Positions 1-5,202 of a stretch of DNA of 5,202 bases are shown piece after piece (position 1 is the stretch's first letter; the number at the start of each line of letters is the position of its first letter). The DNA is from Akkermansia muciniphila (GTDB lineage: Bacteria; Verrucomicrobiota; Verrucomicrobiia; Verrucomicrobiales; Akkermansiaceae), in NCBI GenBank assembly GCA_945870545.1, contig CAMBTF010000160.1:1-5202 (forward strand), read 5' to 3'. The notes beneath the pieces were generated by a model. That model did not search any database, was not told the origin of the DNA, and saw only the letters and a program-made list of their open reading frames with translations. A program made the position numbers and the translations under genes.

Positions 1-697
1 CCGGTTTGGCGCTGAGCGCATGGTCAAGGCCACGGCGCATGGCACAGACCTGCTTGCGCCAGCCTTCCGGTATGGTCGAAAGCTCGGGACGATCTCCAGC
101 GATCCCTTCGTAAAGCAATTTGCCATCCGTATCCACGATGCGGACAAAATCACCGTCGTCCCGACGGGTCACCTCCGCGCTGCCGCGGGAATCCGTGACC
201 ACTGCTTTTCTTTCCTCAAGATCCATGATCCGTATCGCACCGTCGTCAGGACGGATCACTGAATCCTCCAGCATGCGCCGGATCTCCTTGTCTTCGCCAC
301 CCTTGCCCTCGCCGAGGGTGACCTTTAGGTCGAGCGATTTCCCTTCTCGGAAAACGGAAAGCGTGACCTTGTCGCCGGGCGCGGCGAGCCGCAAAAGGGT
401 CGCGAGCTGGCCTTCGTTCACCAGCATCTGTTCCCCCATTTTCCAGAGCAGGTCGTGCCTGTGGACACCCGCCTGCTCCGCCGGACCGCCCGCCGCGATT
501 TCCTTGACAACGAAACCGATACCCGGCGGCAGCGCGGGAAGCTGAGTCGTCGTGACATCATCGGGCTTGGAAACGCTGAGTCCCAGCCATGCCTCGCCGA
601 CAGGTTGTTTCGCGACCACAACCGGTGCCGCATCCTGGGCGGAACCGACCGCGCCGCAAATCAACGCGAACGACAGGAGATGGATGGAAGTGCGCAT
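1..697 (-). CDS. Exported PDZ-domain protein (partial, C-terminus beyond left edge)
   Basis: The reading frame is open from an ATG at 697 down to base 1, giving 232 codons with no stop, so the C-terminus is missing. Residues 1-20 look like a signal peptide: Arg2, a hydrophobic stretch LLSFALICGAV, then GSA before QD. Residues about 37-128 read as a PDZ domain: a WLGLSV opening strand, GIGFVVKEI, the typical GGPAEQAGV turn, HDLLWKMGEQ, then APGDKVTLSVFREGK. PDZ domains bind C-terminal or exposed peptides. No trypsin-like protease domain precedes the PDZ, unlike DegS or HtrA, so this is probably a binding or sensing protein rather than a protease. Residues 132-232 are charged, with probable beta strands, and I do not recognise them. 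The start lies one base after the stop of the upstream membrane-protein gene (TGAAATG) and has no Shine-Dalgarno sequence, so translation is probably coupled. A periplasmic role linked to the sigma factor is inferred from the operon. Confidence 0.85.
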   Translation of the reverse strand, partial: MRTSIHLLSFALICGAVGSAQDAAPVVVAKQPVGEAWLGLSVSKPDDVTTTQLPALPPGIGFVVKEIAAGGPAEQAGVHRHDLLWKMGEQMLVNEGQLATLLRLAAPGDKVTLSVFREGKSLDLKVTLGEGKGGEDKEIRRMLEDSVIRPDDGAIRIMDLEERKAVVTDSRGSAEVTRRDDGDFVRIVDTDGKLLYEGIAGDRPELSTIPEGWRKQVCAMRRGLDHALSAKP

Positions 698-698
698 T

Positions 699-1181
699 TC
701 AGAAGGTGCTGACAGGCAGCAGAACCATTTCCCTGCGTGGCTCGGTGAGCGTGACCTCAATGCCGGTTTCCTCGTCGAGGATCCTGCTTTCCCCGACCAC
801 GCGGACACTCATTTTCCTCACCGCCGATCCACCGGCATCCACGAAAAGCCCCTCATCGAGCACGTTCTCCACGCGATCCAGTTCCGTGATCACGACCATC
901 CCGTCATCCTCCGCGATTCCGACAAGTGGAGCACTTTCCTGGTTGCCGAAGGGAAACGCAAATACCCCGATGGTCACCGCCGCCGCGATACCGCCGAGCC
1001 ATTTCGCCCGGCGCGGAAAACCATGGCGGATCACCCCGGCATCGCCCGACAGCACCTCTACGCTACCCGACAGCTCATCGAGCTGCGCCTCCATCCCCGC
1101 CTGCGCGGTTTCGCTCAGCGCGGCGGGCATCAGCCGCAGCAGCGCCTTTTCCATCGCCTCGTATCGAACAGCCTCACGCAT
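699..1181 (-). CDS. Single-pass membrane protein, putative anti-sigma factor
   Basis: This 160-residue protein starts inside the end of the ECF sigma gene (shared 8 bases, ATGCGTGA), preceded by a good ribosome binding site (AGGGAGGA) 5 bases before the ATG. Residues 1-55 are mostly helical and hydrophilic, residues 56-60 are basic (PRRAK), and residues 61-79 form one hydrophobic segment (WLGGIAAAVTIGVFAFPFG). Residues 80-160 are acidic and strand-like. The positive residues before the segment put the N-terminus in the cytoplasm and the C-terminus outside. Topology and position directly after an ECF sigma gene match what is known of anti-sigma factors, which hold the sigma factor at the membrane until signalled. 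The protein has no cysteine at all, so the zinc anti-sigma motif (HxxxCxxC) is absent. The anti-sigma role therefore rests on context, and it could instead be an unrelated membrane protein of the same operon. Confidence 0.8.
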   Translation of the reverse strand: MREAVRYEAMEKALLRLMPAALSETAQAGMEAQLDELSGSVEVLSGDAGVIRHGFPRRAKWLGGIAAAVTIGVFAFPFGNQESAPLVGIAEDDGMVVITELDRVENVLDEGLFVDAGGSAVRKMSVRVVGESRILDEETGIEVTLTEPRREMVLLPVSTF

Positions 1182-1701
1182 GACGTTCCTCCCTCATCTG
1201 TTTGAGATCCTGCGTCAGTTGCTCCAGCGCGTAGCGGTAGCGGGATGCCGCCGTGTTCGGGGAAATTGCGAGCACCTCGGAAATCTGCGCGAAGGTCAGC
1301 CCGCCCCAGGTTTTCATCACGATCACCTCGCGTAGCTTGTCGCTGAGGTTCTGCACGGCGTCGCGCAGCCGCACGGAGTCCTCGTCATCCTCCATCATGG
1401 GATCGAGCCAGACGTCCTGGAAATCGTTGAGATAGACGATGGCCTCCTCGCGCTTCCTGCGGCGCTTCTCGGAGCGGTGCAGCATCAGCCCGGCGAAGCG
1501 GATGGTGGAGAAAACAAGCGGCAGATCCGGCGGCTTGCCACCCCGGTTTTCCTCCTGCTGGTAATGCCACATTTTCAGCACCGCCTCCTGCACCAAGTCC
1601 TCCGCATCCTCACGTGTCTTCCCCCAGCCGCGGGCAAACAACAGCAGCCGCGGGCCGTTTTCGGCCAGCCATCGCTTCCATGCATCCGAGAGGCTTCCCA
1701 T
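1174..1701 (-). CDS. ECF-type RNA polymerase sigma-70 factor
   Basis: This 175-residue protein has the size and two-domain layout of an extracytoplasmic-function sigma factor, which directs RNA polymerase to a small set of promoters. Region 2 covers about residues 8-85; the segment REDAEDLVQEAVLKMW (30-45) matches the core-polymerase-binding part of region 2, and a basic stretch HRSEKRRRKREE (75-86) follows. An acidic linker (MEDDED, 103-108) leads to region 4 at about 115-168, with the helix-turn-helix LTFAQISEVLAISPNTAASR (135-154) that would read the -35 element. Regions 1 and 3 are absent, as is normal for the class. The ATG at 1701 is preceded by a strong purine-rich ribosome binding site (AGGGGGGAAG). 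The last 8 bases overlap the putative anti-sigma gene. The sigma subgroup and its target promoters cannot be told from this sequence. Confidence 0.93.
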   Translation of the reverse strand: MGSLSDAWKRWLAENGPRLLLFARGWGKTREDAEDLVQEAVLKMWHYQQEENRGGKPPDLPLVFSTIRFAGLMLHRSEKRRRKREEAIVYLNDFQDVWLDPMMEDDEDSVRLRDAVQNLSDKLREVIVMKTWGGLTFAQISEVLAISPNTAASRYRYALEQLTQDLKQMREERHA

Positions 1702-1795
1702 GTCTTCCCCCCTAGAATGCCCTCAATCCGCCGAATTGTCTCTCCGAAATTCCCATCTTGCCCCCTCCCCGAAAAACGTCCACCTTCCCCGCGAC
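1702..1795. other. Divergent intergenic region between the sigma operon and tRNA-Leu
   Basis: These 94 bases must hold the promoter of the leftward sigma operon and probably that of the rightward tRNA. The leftward strand has the sigma gene's ribosome binding site next to its ATG. I looked for an ECF-type promoter (GGAAC-like -35) and for sigma-70 boxes in both directions and found only poor matches, such as GGGAATTT read leftward. No promoter is called. A 5-base inverted repeat (CCCCG at 1787-1791, CGGGG at 1798-1802) overlaps the 5' end of the tRNA and is probably chance. Confidence 0.5.
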
Positions 1796-1877
1796 GCCGG
1801 GGTGGCGGAATTGGTAGACGCGCTTGACTTAGGATCAAGTGAGCTAGCTTGTGCAGGTTCGAGTCCTGTCCCCGGTA
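1796..1877 (+). tRNA. tRNA-Leu (anticodon UAG)
   Basis: The sequence folds as an 82-base class II tRNA. The acceptor stem pairs GCCGGGG with CCCCGGT (one G-U pair at the end) and the discriminator base is A, as leucine tRNAs require. The D arm is GCG/CGC around a loop GAATTGGTAGA. The anticodon stem CTTGA/TCAAG encloses the loop CTTAGGA, so the anticodon is TAG, reading CUN leucine codons, chiefly CUA and CUG. A 13-base variable region can form a short stem (TGAG/CTTG), the hallmark of Leu/Ser/Tyr tRNAs. The T arm is GCAGG-TTCGAGT-CCTGT. The 3' CCA is not encoded (ACT follows), so a CCA-adding enzyme must complete it. Confidence 0.97.
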
Positions 1878-1893
1878 CTTTTTCCCCAAATAA

Positions 1894-2109
1894 ATGATGA
1901 TTAACGAACTTACCTCACGCCTCACCGCCATCGGACTCAGCGAGGAAATGGCCAACAAGGCGATCGAAACCGTCGCCGACTTCGCGAAATCCAAGCTGCC
2001 GGAGCAATTCCACTCGACCCTCGACGATGTCATGGCAGGTAACACCCCCGATCTCGGCGGTCTTGGCGGACTGCTCGGCGGGCTCAAGGGCCTGTTCGGT
2101 GGGAAATAG
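1894..2109 (+). CDS. Small helical protein with Gly/Leu-rich C-terminal tail
   Basis: This 71-residue protein begins 16 bases after the tRNA-Leu. Two adjacent ATG codons (1894 and 1897) could each be the start; neither has a Shine-Dalgarno sequence, and the second gives a more usual N-terminus (MINELTSRL). Residues 3-47 are predicted as two amphipathic helices, with the pattern LTSRLTAIGLSEEMANKAIE then VADFAKSKLPEQFHSTLDDV. Residues 54-70 are almost only Gly and Leu, with repeated GGL units ending in FGG. There is no signal peptide. The helical part loosely recalls small proteins of the DUF2780 type (a helix, then 'GLSEE..A', then a 'AKSKLP' segment), but I cannot confirm this by eye. The function is unknown. 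The short distance to the tRNA suggests co-transcription. Confidence 0.75.
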   Translation: MMINELTSRLTAIGLSEEMANKAIETVADFAKSKLPEQFHSTLDDVMAGNTPDLGGLGGLLGGLKGLFGGK

Positions 2110-2130
2110 GAAGAGGCGGCGGCACCAGGC

Positions 2131-2161
2131 TTGAAAGATCCGGCGCGACCCGCTGTTTTAT
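2131..2161 (+). promoter_or_regulatory. Possible promoter for the SGNH hydrolase gene
   Basis: TTGAAA at 2131-2136 resembles a -35 box (5 of 6 matches). TTTTAT at 2156-2161 is a 4 of 6 match to a -10 box, with a 19-base spacer, which is longer than ideal. Transcription would then begin at or very near the ATG at 2167, giving a leaderless or nearly leaderless message, consistent with the absence of a ribosome binding site. This is a weak call made by eye. Confidence 0.25.
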
Positions 2162-2166
2162 TTGCC

Positions 2167-3456
2167 ATGCCTTGCCGGACACTGCTCCTCCTCCTCGCCC
2201 TTGCGAGCTCGTCTTTCGCGAAGGAACCCTCTGCGCTCCCTCCCGAGCTCTCGGACTATCAGCTCACGCCCGCACCCAGGCCGTCGGTAACCCTCAAAAA
2301 GGGCGACCGCCTCGCGATCTGCGGCGACTCGATTACCGAGTATAAAATGTATTCGGTGCTCATCGAGACCTACCTCACCGCCTGCCTCCCGGAGCTGGGC
2401 GTGACCTGCCGCCAATACGGCTGGAGCGGCGAGCAGGCGGGCGGTTTCCTTGCCCGGATGGAGAACGACGTGCTCCGCTTCAAGCCCACCGTCGTCACCT
2501 CATGCTACGGCATGAACGATTTCCGCTACGTCCCCTTCGATGAGGCGATCGCCGCAGAGTATCGGAAAAACCAGACCGTGATCGCCCGCAAATTCAAGCA
2601 GGCCGGCGCCCGCTACGTGATCGGTTCCTCGGGCATCATCGATTCGGTGCCGCATTGGGTGAAAACCGCCAAGGGCACGAAAAAGGATCTGAACCTCTCG
2701 CTCTCGAAGTTCCGCAACATCGCCCGCGATGTCGCCGTCGCGGAAAATGTCGGCTTTGCGGATGTTTACCGCCCCATGCTTGTCACCGATTTCAACGCGA
2801 AAAAAACCTTCGGCGAAACCTTTCAGGTCAGCGGCAAGGACGGCGTCCATCCCGATTGGGCCGGCCACGCGATCATGGCCTACGCGTTTCTCAAGGCCCT
2901 GGGCATTGATGGCGACCTCGGCACAATCACTCTCAACGACTCCGACGGCACCGCCTCGGCCACAGGCGGCCATGAAATTATTTCCTCCGCGGACGGCAAG
3001 ATCACCGTCCTCAGCAAGCGGATCCCCTTCGCACCGGGATCCGGCGCCACCGACAACGACGCCTCCCTCCGCGCCGGAATGGCTTTGGTTCCGTTTGATC
3101 AGGAGCTGAACCGTTTCATCCTGAAACTCACCAAGCCGATATCCGCCTCCTACAAGGTCACATGGGGCGCTGCCGCAAAAACTTTCACTGCGGAGCAACT
3201 CAAGTCCGGCATCCATCTCGCTGCGGAGTTCCACGGCAACCCCTTGGTCGCGCCCTTCAAGAAAATCCAAGCGGCCGTCCTAGCGAAACAAACCTACGAG
3301 ACCAAGCAGATCAAAGATATGATCCACGGCAAGGAGGGCAAGGCCGACATGGAGGGCACCTTCACGCGATCCGAGGCGGAACGCGCGAAACTCGTTGAAA
3401 AACTCGCGGCGACCGCCCGCCCGGTGGAGCACGTCATTTCCATCAAGGCGAATTGA
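2167..3456 (+). CDS. Exported SGNH/GDSL-family hydrolase with C-terminal extension
   Basis: The ATG at 2167 gives 429 residues beginning with a clean signal peptide (MPCRTLLLLLALASSSFA, then KEPS). A TTG at 2131 in the same frame would put 12 residues before it and spoil the signal, so I prefer the ATG. The SGNH hydrolase blocks are all visible: block I GDSIT with nucleophile Ser55, block II GWSGEQAGG with Gly at 85-93, block III YGMND with Asn117, and block V DGVHPDWAGH with Asp225 and His228. These enzymes hydrolyse esters, commonly acetyl groups on polysaccharides; the substrate here is not determined. The catalytic domain covers about residues 40-250. Residues 255-429 form an additional region: strand-rich at first (FILKLTKPISASYKVTWG, 317-334), then helical and charged. 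No ribosome binding site is visible. It is followed on the same strand by a secreted DUF1080 protein, supporting a role in extracellular or periplasmic glycan processing. Confidence 0.92.
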   Translation: MPCRTLLLLLALASSSFAKEPSALPPELSDYQLTPAPRPSVTLKKGDRLAICGDSITEYKMYSVLIETYLTACLPELGVTCRQYGWSGEQAGGFLARMENDVLRFKPTVVTSCYGMNDFRYVPFDEAIAAEYRKNQTVIARKFKQAGARYVIGSSGIIDSVPHWVKTAKGTKKDLNLSLSKFRNIARDVAVAENVGFADVYRPMLVTDFNAKKTFGETFQVSGKDGVHPDWAGHAIMAYAFLKALGIDGDLGTITLNDSDGTASATGGHEIISSADGKITVLSKRIPFAPGSGATDNDASLRAGMALVPFDQELNRFILKLTKPISASYKVTWGAAAKTFTAEQLKSGIHLAAEFHGNPLVAPFKKIQAAVLAKQTYETKQIKDMIHGKEGKADMEGTFTRSEAERAKLVEKLAATARPVEHVISIKAN

Positions 3457-3466
3457 TCCGCACCCT

Positions 3467-3491
3467 TGACCTGGGCCGGAAACACAGGTCA
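3467..3491. promoter_or_regulatory. Perfect 7-base inverted repeat, possible operator
   Basis: TGACCTG (3467-3473) and CAGGTCA (3485-3491) form a perfect inverted repeat separated by 11 bases, in the 48-base gap between the SGNH and DUF1080 genes. The left arm overlaps a -35-like TTGACC (3466-3471); a weak -10-like TCAGAT (3489-3494) overlaps the right arm with a 17-base spacer. An arm centre-to-centre distance of 18 bases would suit a dimeric regulator, though a stem-loop in the RNA is also possible. No T-run follows, which argues against an intrinsic terminator. Confidence 0.4.
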
Positions 3492-3504
3492 GATTTCGCC
3501 CACG

Positions 3505-4338
3505 ATGAAACTTACCCTACTCTCCGCCCTGGCGCTTTCCCTGTGCGCCTCCGCCTCCGCCAAGGAACCCGTTATCACCAAGGAAGTCCGCGAAGAGAAC
3601 GGCCAGAAGGTGGAATACATGTTCATCAACGGCATTAAAGTCCATGAGGAAGATCCCGCGAAGCAGCCGCAGCCGGAAATCGTCACGCCCAAGCCCTACG
3701 ACGCCCAAGCCGCGAAAGCTCCCGAGGGCGCCATCGTCCTTTTCGACGGAACCGCAGAAAGCGTGGAAAAGTGGTCCGCCATGAACGGCGAGCCGACGAA
3801 ATGGAAACTCGTGGACGGTGCCTTGGAATCCGTGCGCGAAGCCGGCTACATCCGCACCAAAAAGGAATTCGGCTCCTGCCGCCTGCACATCGAGTTCGCC
3901 AGCCCGGCCAAACCCGAGGGCTCCGGCCAAGGTCGCGGCAACAGCGGCGTTTTCCTGATGGGGCAATACGAAGTCCAGGTGCTCGACAGCTACGAAAACA
4001 CCACCTACCCGGACGGCCAATGCGGCGCGCTCTACGGCCGCAAAATACCACTCGTGAACGCCAGCCGCCCACCCGGCGAATGGCAGACCTACGACATCAC
4101 CTTCACCCGCCCCATTTTCGACGAGGCCGGAAAAGTCACCCGCAAGGCACGTTTCACCGTGATCCACAACGGGCATGTGATCCATGACGACGTCGAACTC
4201 TCCGGAGCAACCAGCTGGGCGGGCCCCCACTCCGTCAAGGAATACGCCAAGCACGCCGACAAAGCCCCCATCTCCCTCCAGGATCACGGCAACCCCGTCC
4301 GCTTCAGAAATATCTGGATCCAGGAGATCGCGGATTGA
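3505..4338 (+). CDS. Exported DUF1080 protein (3-keto-disaccharide hydrolase family)
   Basis: The ATG at 3505 gives 277 residues with a signal peptide (MKLTLLSALALSLCASASA, then KEPV). An in-frame TTG at 3466 would place the signal internally and is rejected. Residues 20-73 form a linker containing the VTPKP stretch seen before the domain in such proteins. The DUF1080 domain (PF06439, concanavalin-like sandwich) spans about 75-275: the opening AIVLFDG, WKLVDGALES, GYIRTKKEFGSCRLHIEFAS, the GRGNSGVFLMGQYEVQVLDS core (143-162), CGALYG, GEWQTYDITF and the closing VRFRNIWI. The family includes enzymes that cleave 3-keto-glycosides, often encoded with 3-keto-sugar-forming oxidoreductases; none is in this window. 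The exact substrate is unknown. The protein is probably periplasmic or secreted. The LmbE-type gene starts 14 bases after its stop, so the two are probably one transcription unit. Confidence 0.93.
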   Translation: MKLTLLSALALSLCASASAKEPVITKEVREENGQKVEYMFINGIKVHEEDPAKQPQPEIVTPKPYDAQAAKAPEGAIVLFDGTAESVEKWSAMNGEPTKWKLVDGALESVREAGYIRTKKEFGSCRLHIEFASPAKPEGSGQGRGNSGVFLMGQYEVQVLDSYENTTYPDGQCGALYGRKIPLVNASRPPGEWQTYDITFTRPIFDEAGKVTRKARFTVIHNGHVIHDDVELSGATSWAGPHSVKEYAKHADKAPISLQDHGNPVRFRNIWIQEIAD

Positions 4339-4352
4339 TTTCGATCATTCCC

Positions 4353-5202
4353 ATGAAACTCCACCACCCCACTGCGGATATTTTCATCCCCGACGGACTT
4401 CCGGAAACAGGGGCGCTCGCCCGCACCACCCACCTCGGCATCGGCGCCCATCAGGACGATCTCGAATTCATGGCCTTCCACGGCATCCTCACCTGTTTTG
4501 ACGATTCGAAGAAATGGTTCTGCGGGGTGACCTGCACCAACGGGGCGGGTAGCTCACGCACCGGCCCTTACGCAGATTTCACGGACGAACACCTGATGTC
4601 CATCCGCCGCCAGGAGCAGAATACCGCGGCCGTGATTGGCGGCTATGCGGCGATGATCCAGCTCGATCATCCCAGCGGCGCGGTGAAATGCCCGACCTCA
4701 CCGGATTTAAAAAACGACCTTAAGGCGATCCTCACTGCCAGCCTGCCGGAAGTCGTTTACACCCACAACCCCGCCGACAAGCACGACACCCACATCGGCG
4801 TGACCATCGCTGCCTTGCAGGCCATGCGCGAAATGCCCCGCGAGCAACGCCCCAGGCAGGTCATCGGCTGTGAGGTCTGGCGCAATCTCGACTGGCTGCC
4901 CGACGACCGGAAAGTGATTATGGACGTGAGCGGGCGCGACAACCTCGCTGCCGCTCTGAACGGCGTTTTCGACTCCCAGATCGCCGGGGGCAAACGCTAC
5001 GACCTCGCCATCCACGGCCGACGCGCCGCCAACGCCACGTTTTTCGATTCGCACTCCACGGATCAGGCCACCCAGCTCATCTTCGGCATGGATCTCACAC
5101 CGCTTGTGGCCGATGATACGCTCGACATCGCGGAATTCACCGGCGCACTCATCCTGAAGTTTCAAGAAGACGTGGCGGAAAAACTCAAAGCCCGCTTGGG
5201 CA
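4353..5202 (+). CDS. PIG-L/LmbE-family deacetylase (partial, C-terminus beyond right edge)
   Basis: The frame is open from an ATG at 4353 to the window end, 283 codons without a stop, so the C-terminus is missing. There is no signal peptide, so it is cytoplasmic. The family's zinc motif appears as GIGAHQDDLEF (29-39; ligands expected at His33 and Asp36), in place of the usual HPDDE. The second motif is THNPADKHDTHIGV (137-150), where His147 would be the third zinc ligand and His144 lies nearby. Members remove N-acetyl groups from GlcNAc-type sugars or conjugates; the substrate here is not known. The rest (LDHPSG at 104-109, GCEVWRNLDWL at 172-182) fits a complete deacetylase fold. The start is 14 bases after the DUF1080 stop with no ribosome binding site nearby, suggesting coupled translation. 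It would process a sugar taken up after the two exported enzymes have acted (inference). Confidence 0.88.
   Translation, partial: MKLHHPTADIFIPDGLPETGALARTTHLGIGAHQDDLEFMAFHGILTCFDDSKKWFCGVTCTNGAGSSRTGPYADFTDEHLMSIRRQEQNTAAVIGGYAAMIQLDHPSGAVKCPTSPDLKNDLKAILTASLPEVVYTHNPADKHDTHIGVTIAALQAMREMPREQRPRQVIGCEVWRNLDWLPDDRKVIMDVSGRDNLAAALNGVFDSQIAGGKRYDLAIHGRRAANATFFDSHSTDQATQLIFGMDLTPLVADDTLDIAEFTGALILKFQEDVAEKLKARLG

Noticed and set aside
552..1335. Long plus-strand open frames opposite the sigma operon
   Set aside because: They are antisense to three genes with coherent domains and packed operon spacing; the predicted proteins are Arg/Pro/Ser-rich without motifs.
1879..1883. Run of five T after the tRNA as an intrinsic terminator
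   Set aside because: The run is short, is followed by CCCC, and has no separate hairpin before it; read-through into the small gene is more likely.
2131..2166. TTG start 12 codons upstream of the SGNH ATG
   Set aside because: It would add a charged, proline-rich leader before a textbook signal peptide; the ATG at 2167 is better.
1575..2168. 197-codon minus-strand frame crossing the tRNA
   Set aside because: It spans the antisense of the tRNA and parts of two real genes, and has no domain.
2500..3270. 256-codon open frame on the minus strand
   Set aside because: It lies opposite the SGNH gene, whose catalytic motifs are all intact; the frame has no recognisable domain and is a high-G+C shadow.
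3466..3504. TTG start 13 codons upstream of the DUF1080 ATG
   Set aside because: The signal peptide begins exactly at the ATG at 3505, and the extra codons cover the inverted repeat.
3517..4287. 256-codon open frame on the minus strand
   Set aside because: It is antisense to the well-matched DUF1080 domain, with Gly/Val-rich low-complexity composition.
4707..5165. 152-codon minus-strand frame
   Set aside because: It is opposite the deacetylase, whose zinc motifs and uninterrupted frame support the plus strand.

Overview
The window reads as ordinary chromosomal DNA from a high-G+C Gram-negative bacterium. The best guess is the Planctomycetota/Verrucomicrobiota group, perhaps a Verrucomicrobiales member. 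The reasons are indirect: a secreted SGNH hydrolase beside a secreted DUF1080 protein, an ECF sigma factor followed by a membrane protein and a PDZ protein, and plus-strand genes with almost no Shine-Dalgarno sequences. No rRNA or other taxonomic marker is present, so this is inference.

Left part (1-1701, minus strand): a tightly packed three-gene operon. Its order of transcription is an ECF-type sigma-70 factor (1701-1174), a single-pass membrane protein that is probably its regulator (1181-699, overlapping the sigma gene by 8 bases), and an exported PDZ-domain protein (697 to beyond the left edge, one base after the preceding stop). The layout suggests an envelope-to-transcription signalling cassette: an exported PDZ protein, a membrane protein and a cytoplasmic sigma factor.

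Middle (1702-2109): a short intergenic region, then on the plus strand a tRNA-Leu with anticodon UAG (1796-1877). Only 16 bases later comes a 71-residue protein with a Gly/Leu-rich tail, probably read from the same transcript.

Right part (2167-5202, plus strand): three genes in one direction. They are an exported SGNH/GDSL hydrolase with an extra C-terminal region, an exported DUF1080 (3-keto-disaccharide hydrolase family) protein, and a cytoplasmic PIG-L/LmbE-type deacetylase cut by the right edge. Together they look like a small carbohydrate-processing group: de-esterification and glycoside cleavage outside the cytoplasm, then deacetylation of an amino sugar or similar product inside. A perfect 7-base inverted repeat lies between the first two genes and may be an operator.

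The window has no CRISPR array, insertion sequence, phage gene or obvious horizontally acquired segment. The most unusual items are the sigma/membrane/PDZ cassette without a classical zinc anti-sigma motif, the tRNA-linked small gene and the inverted repeat.
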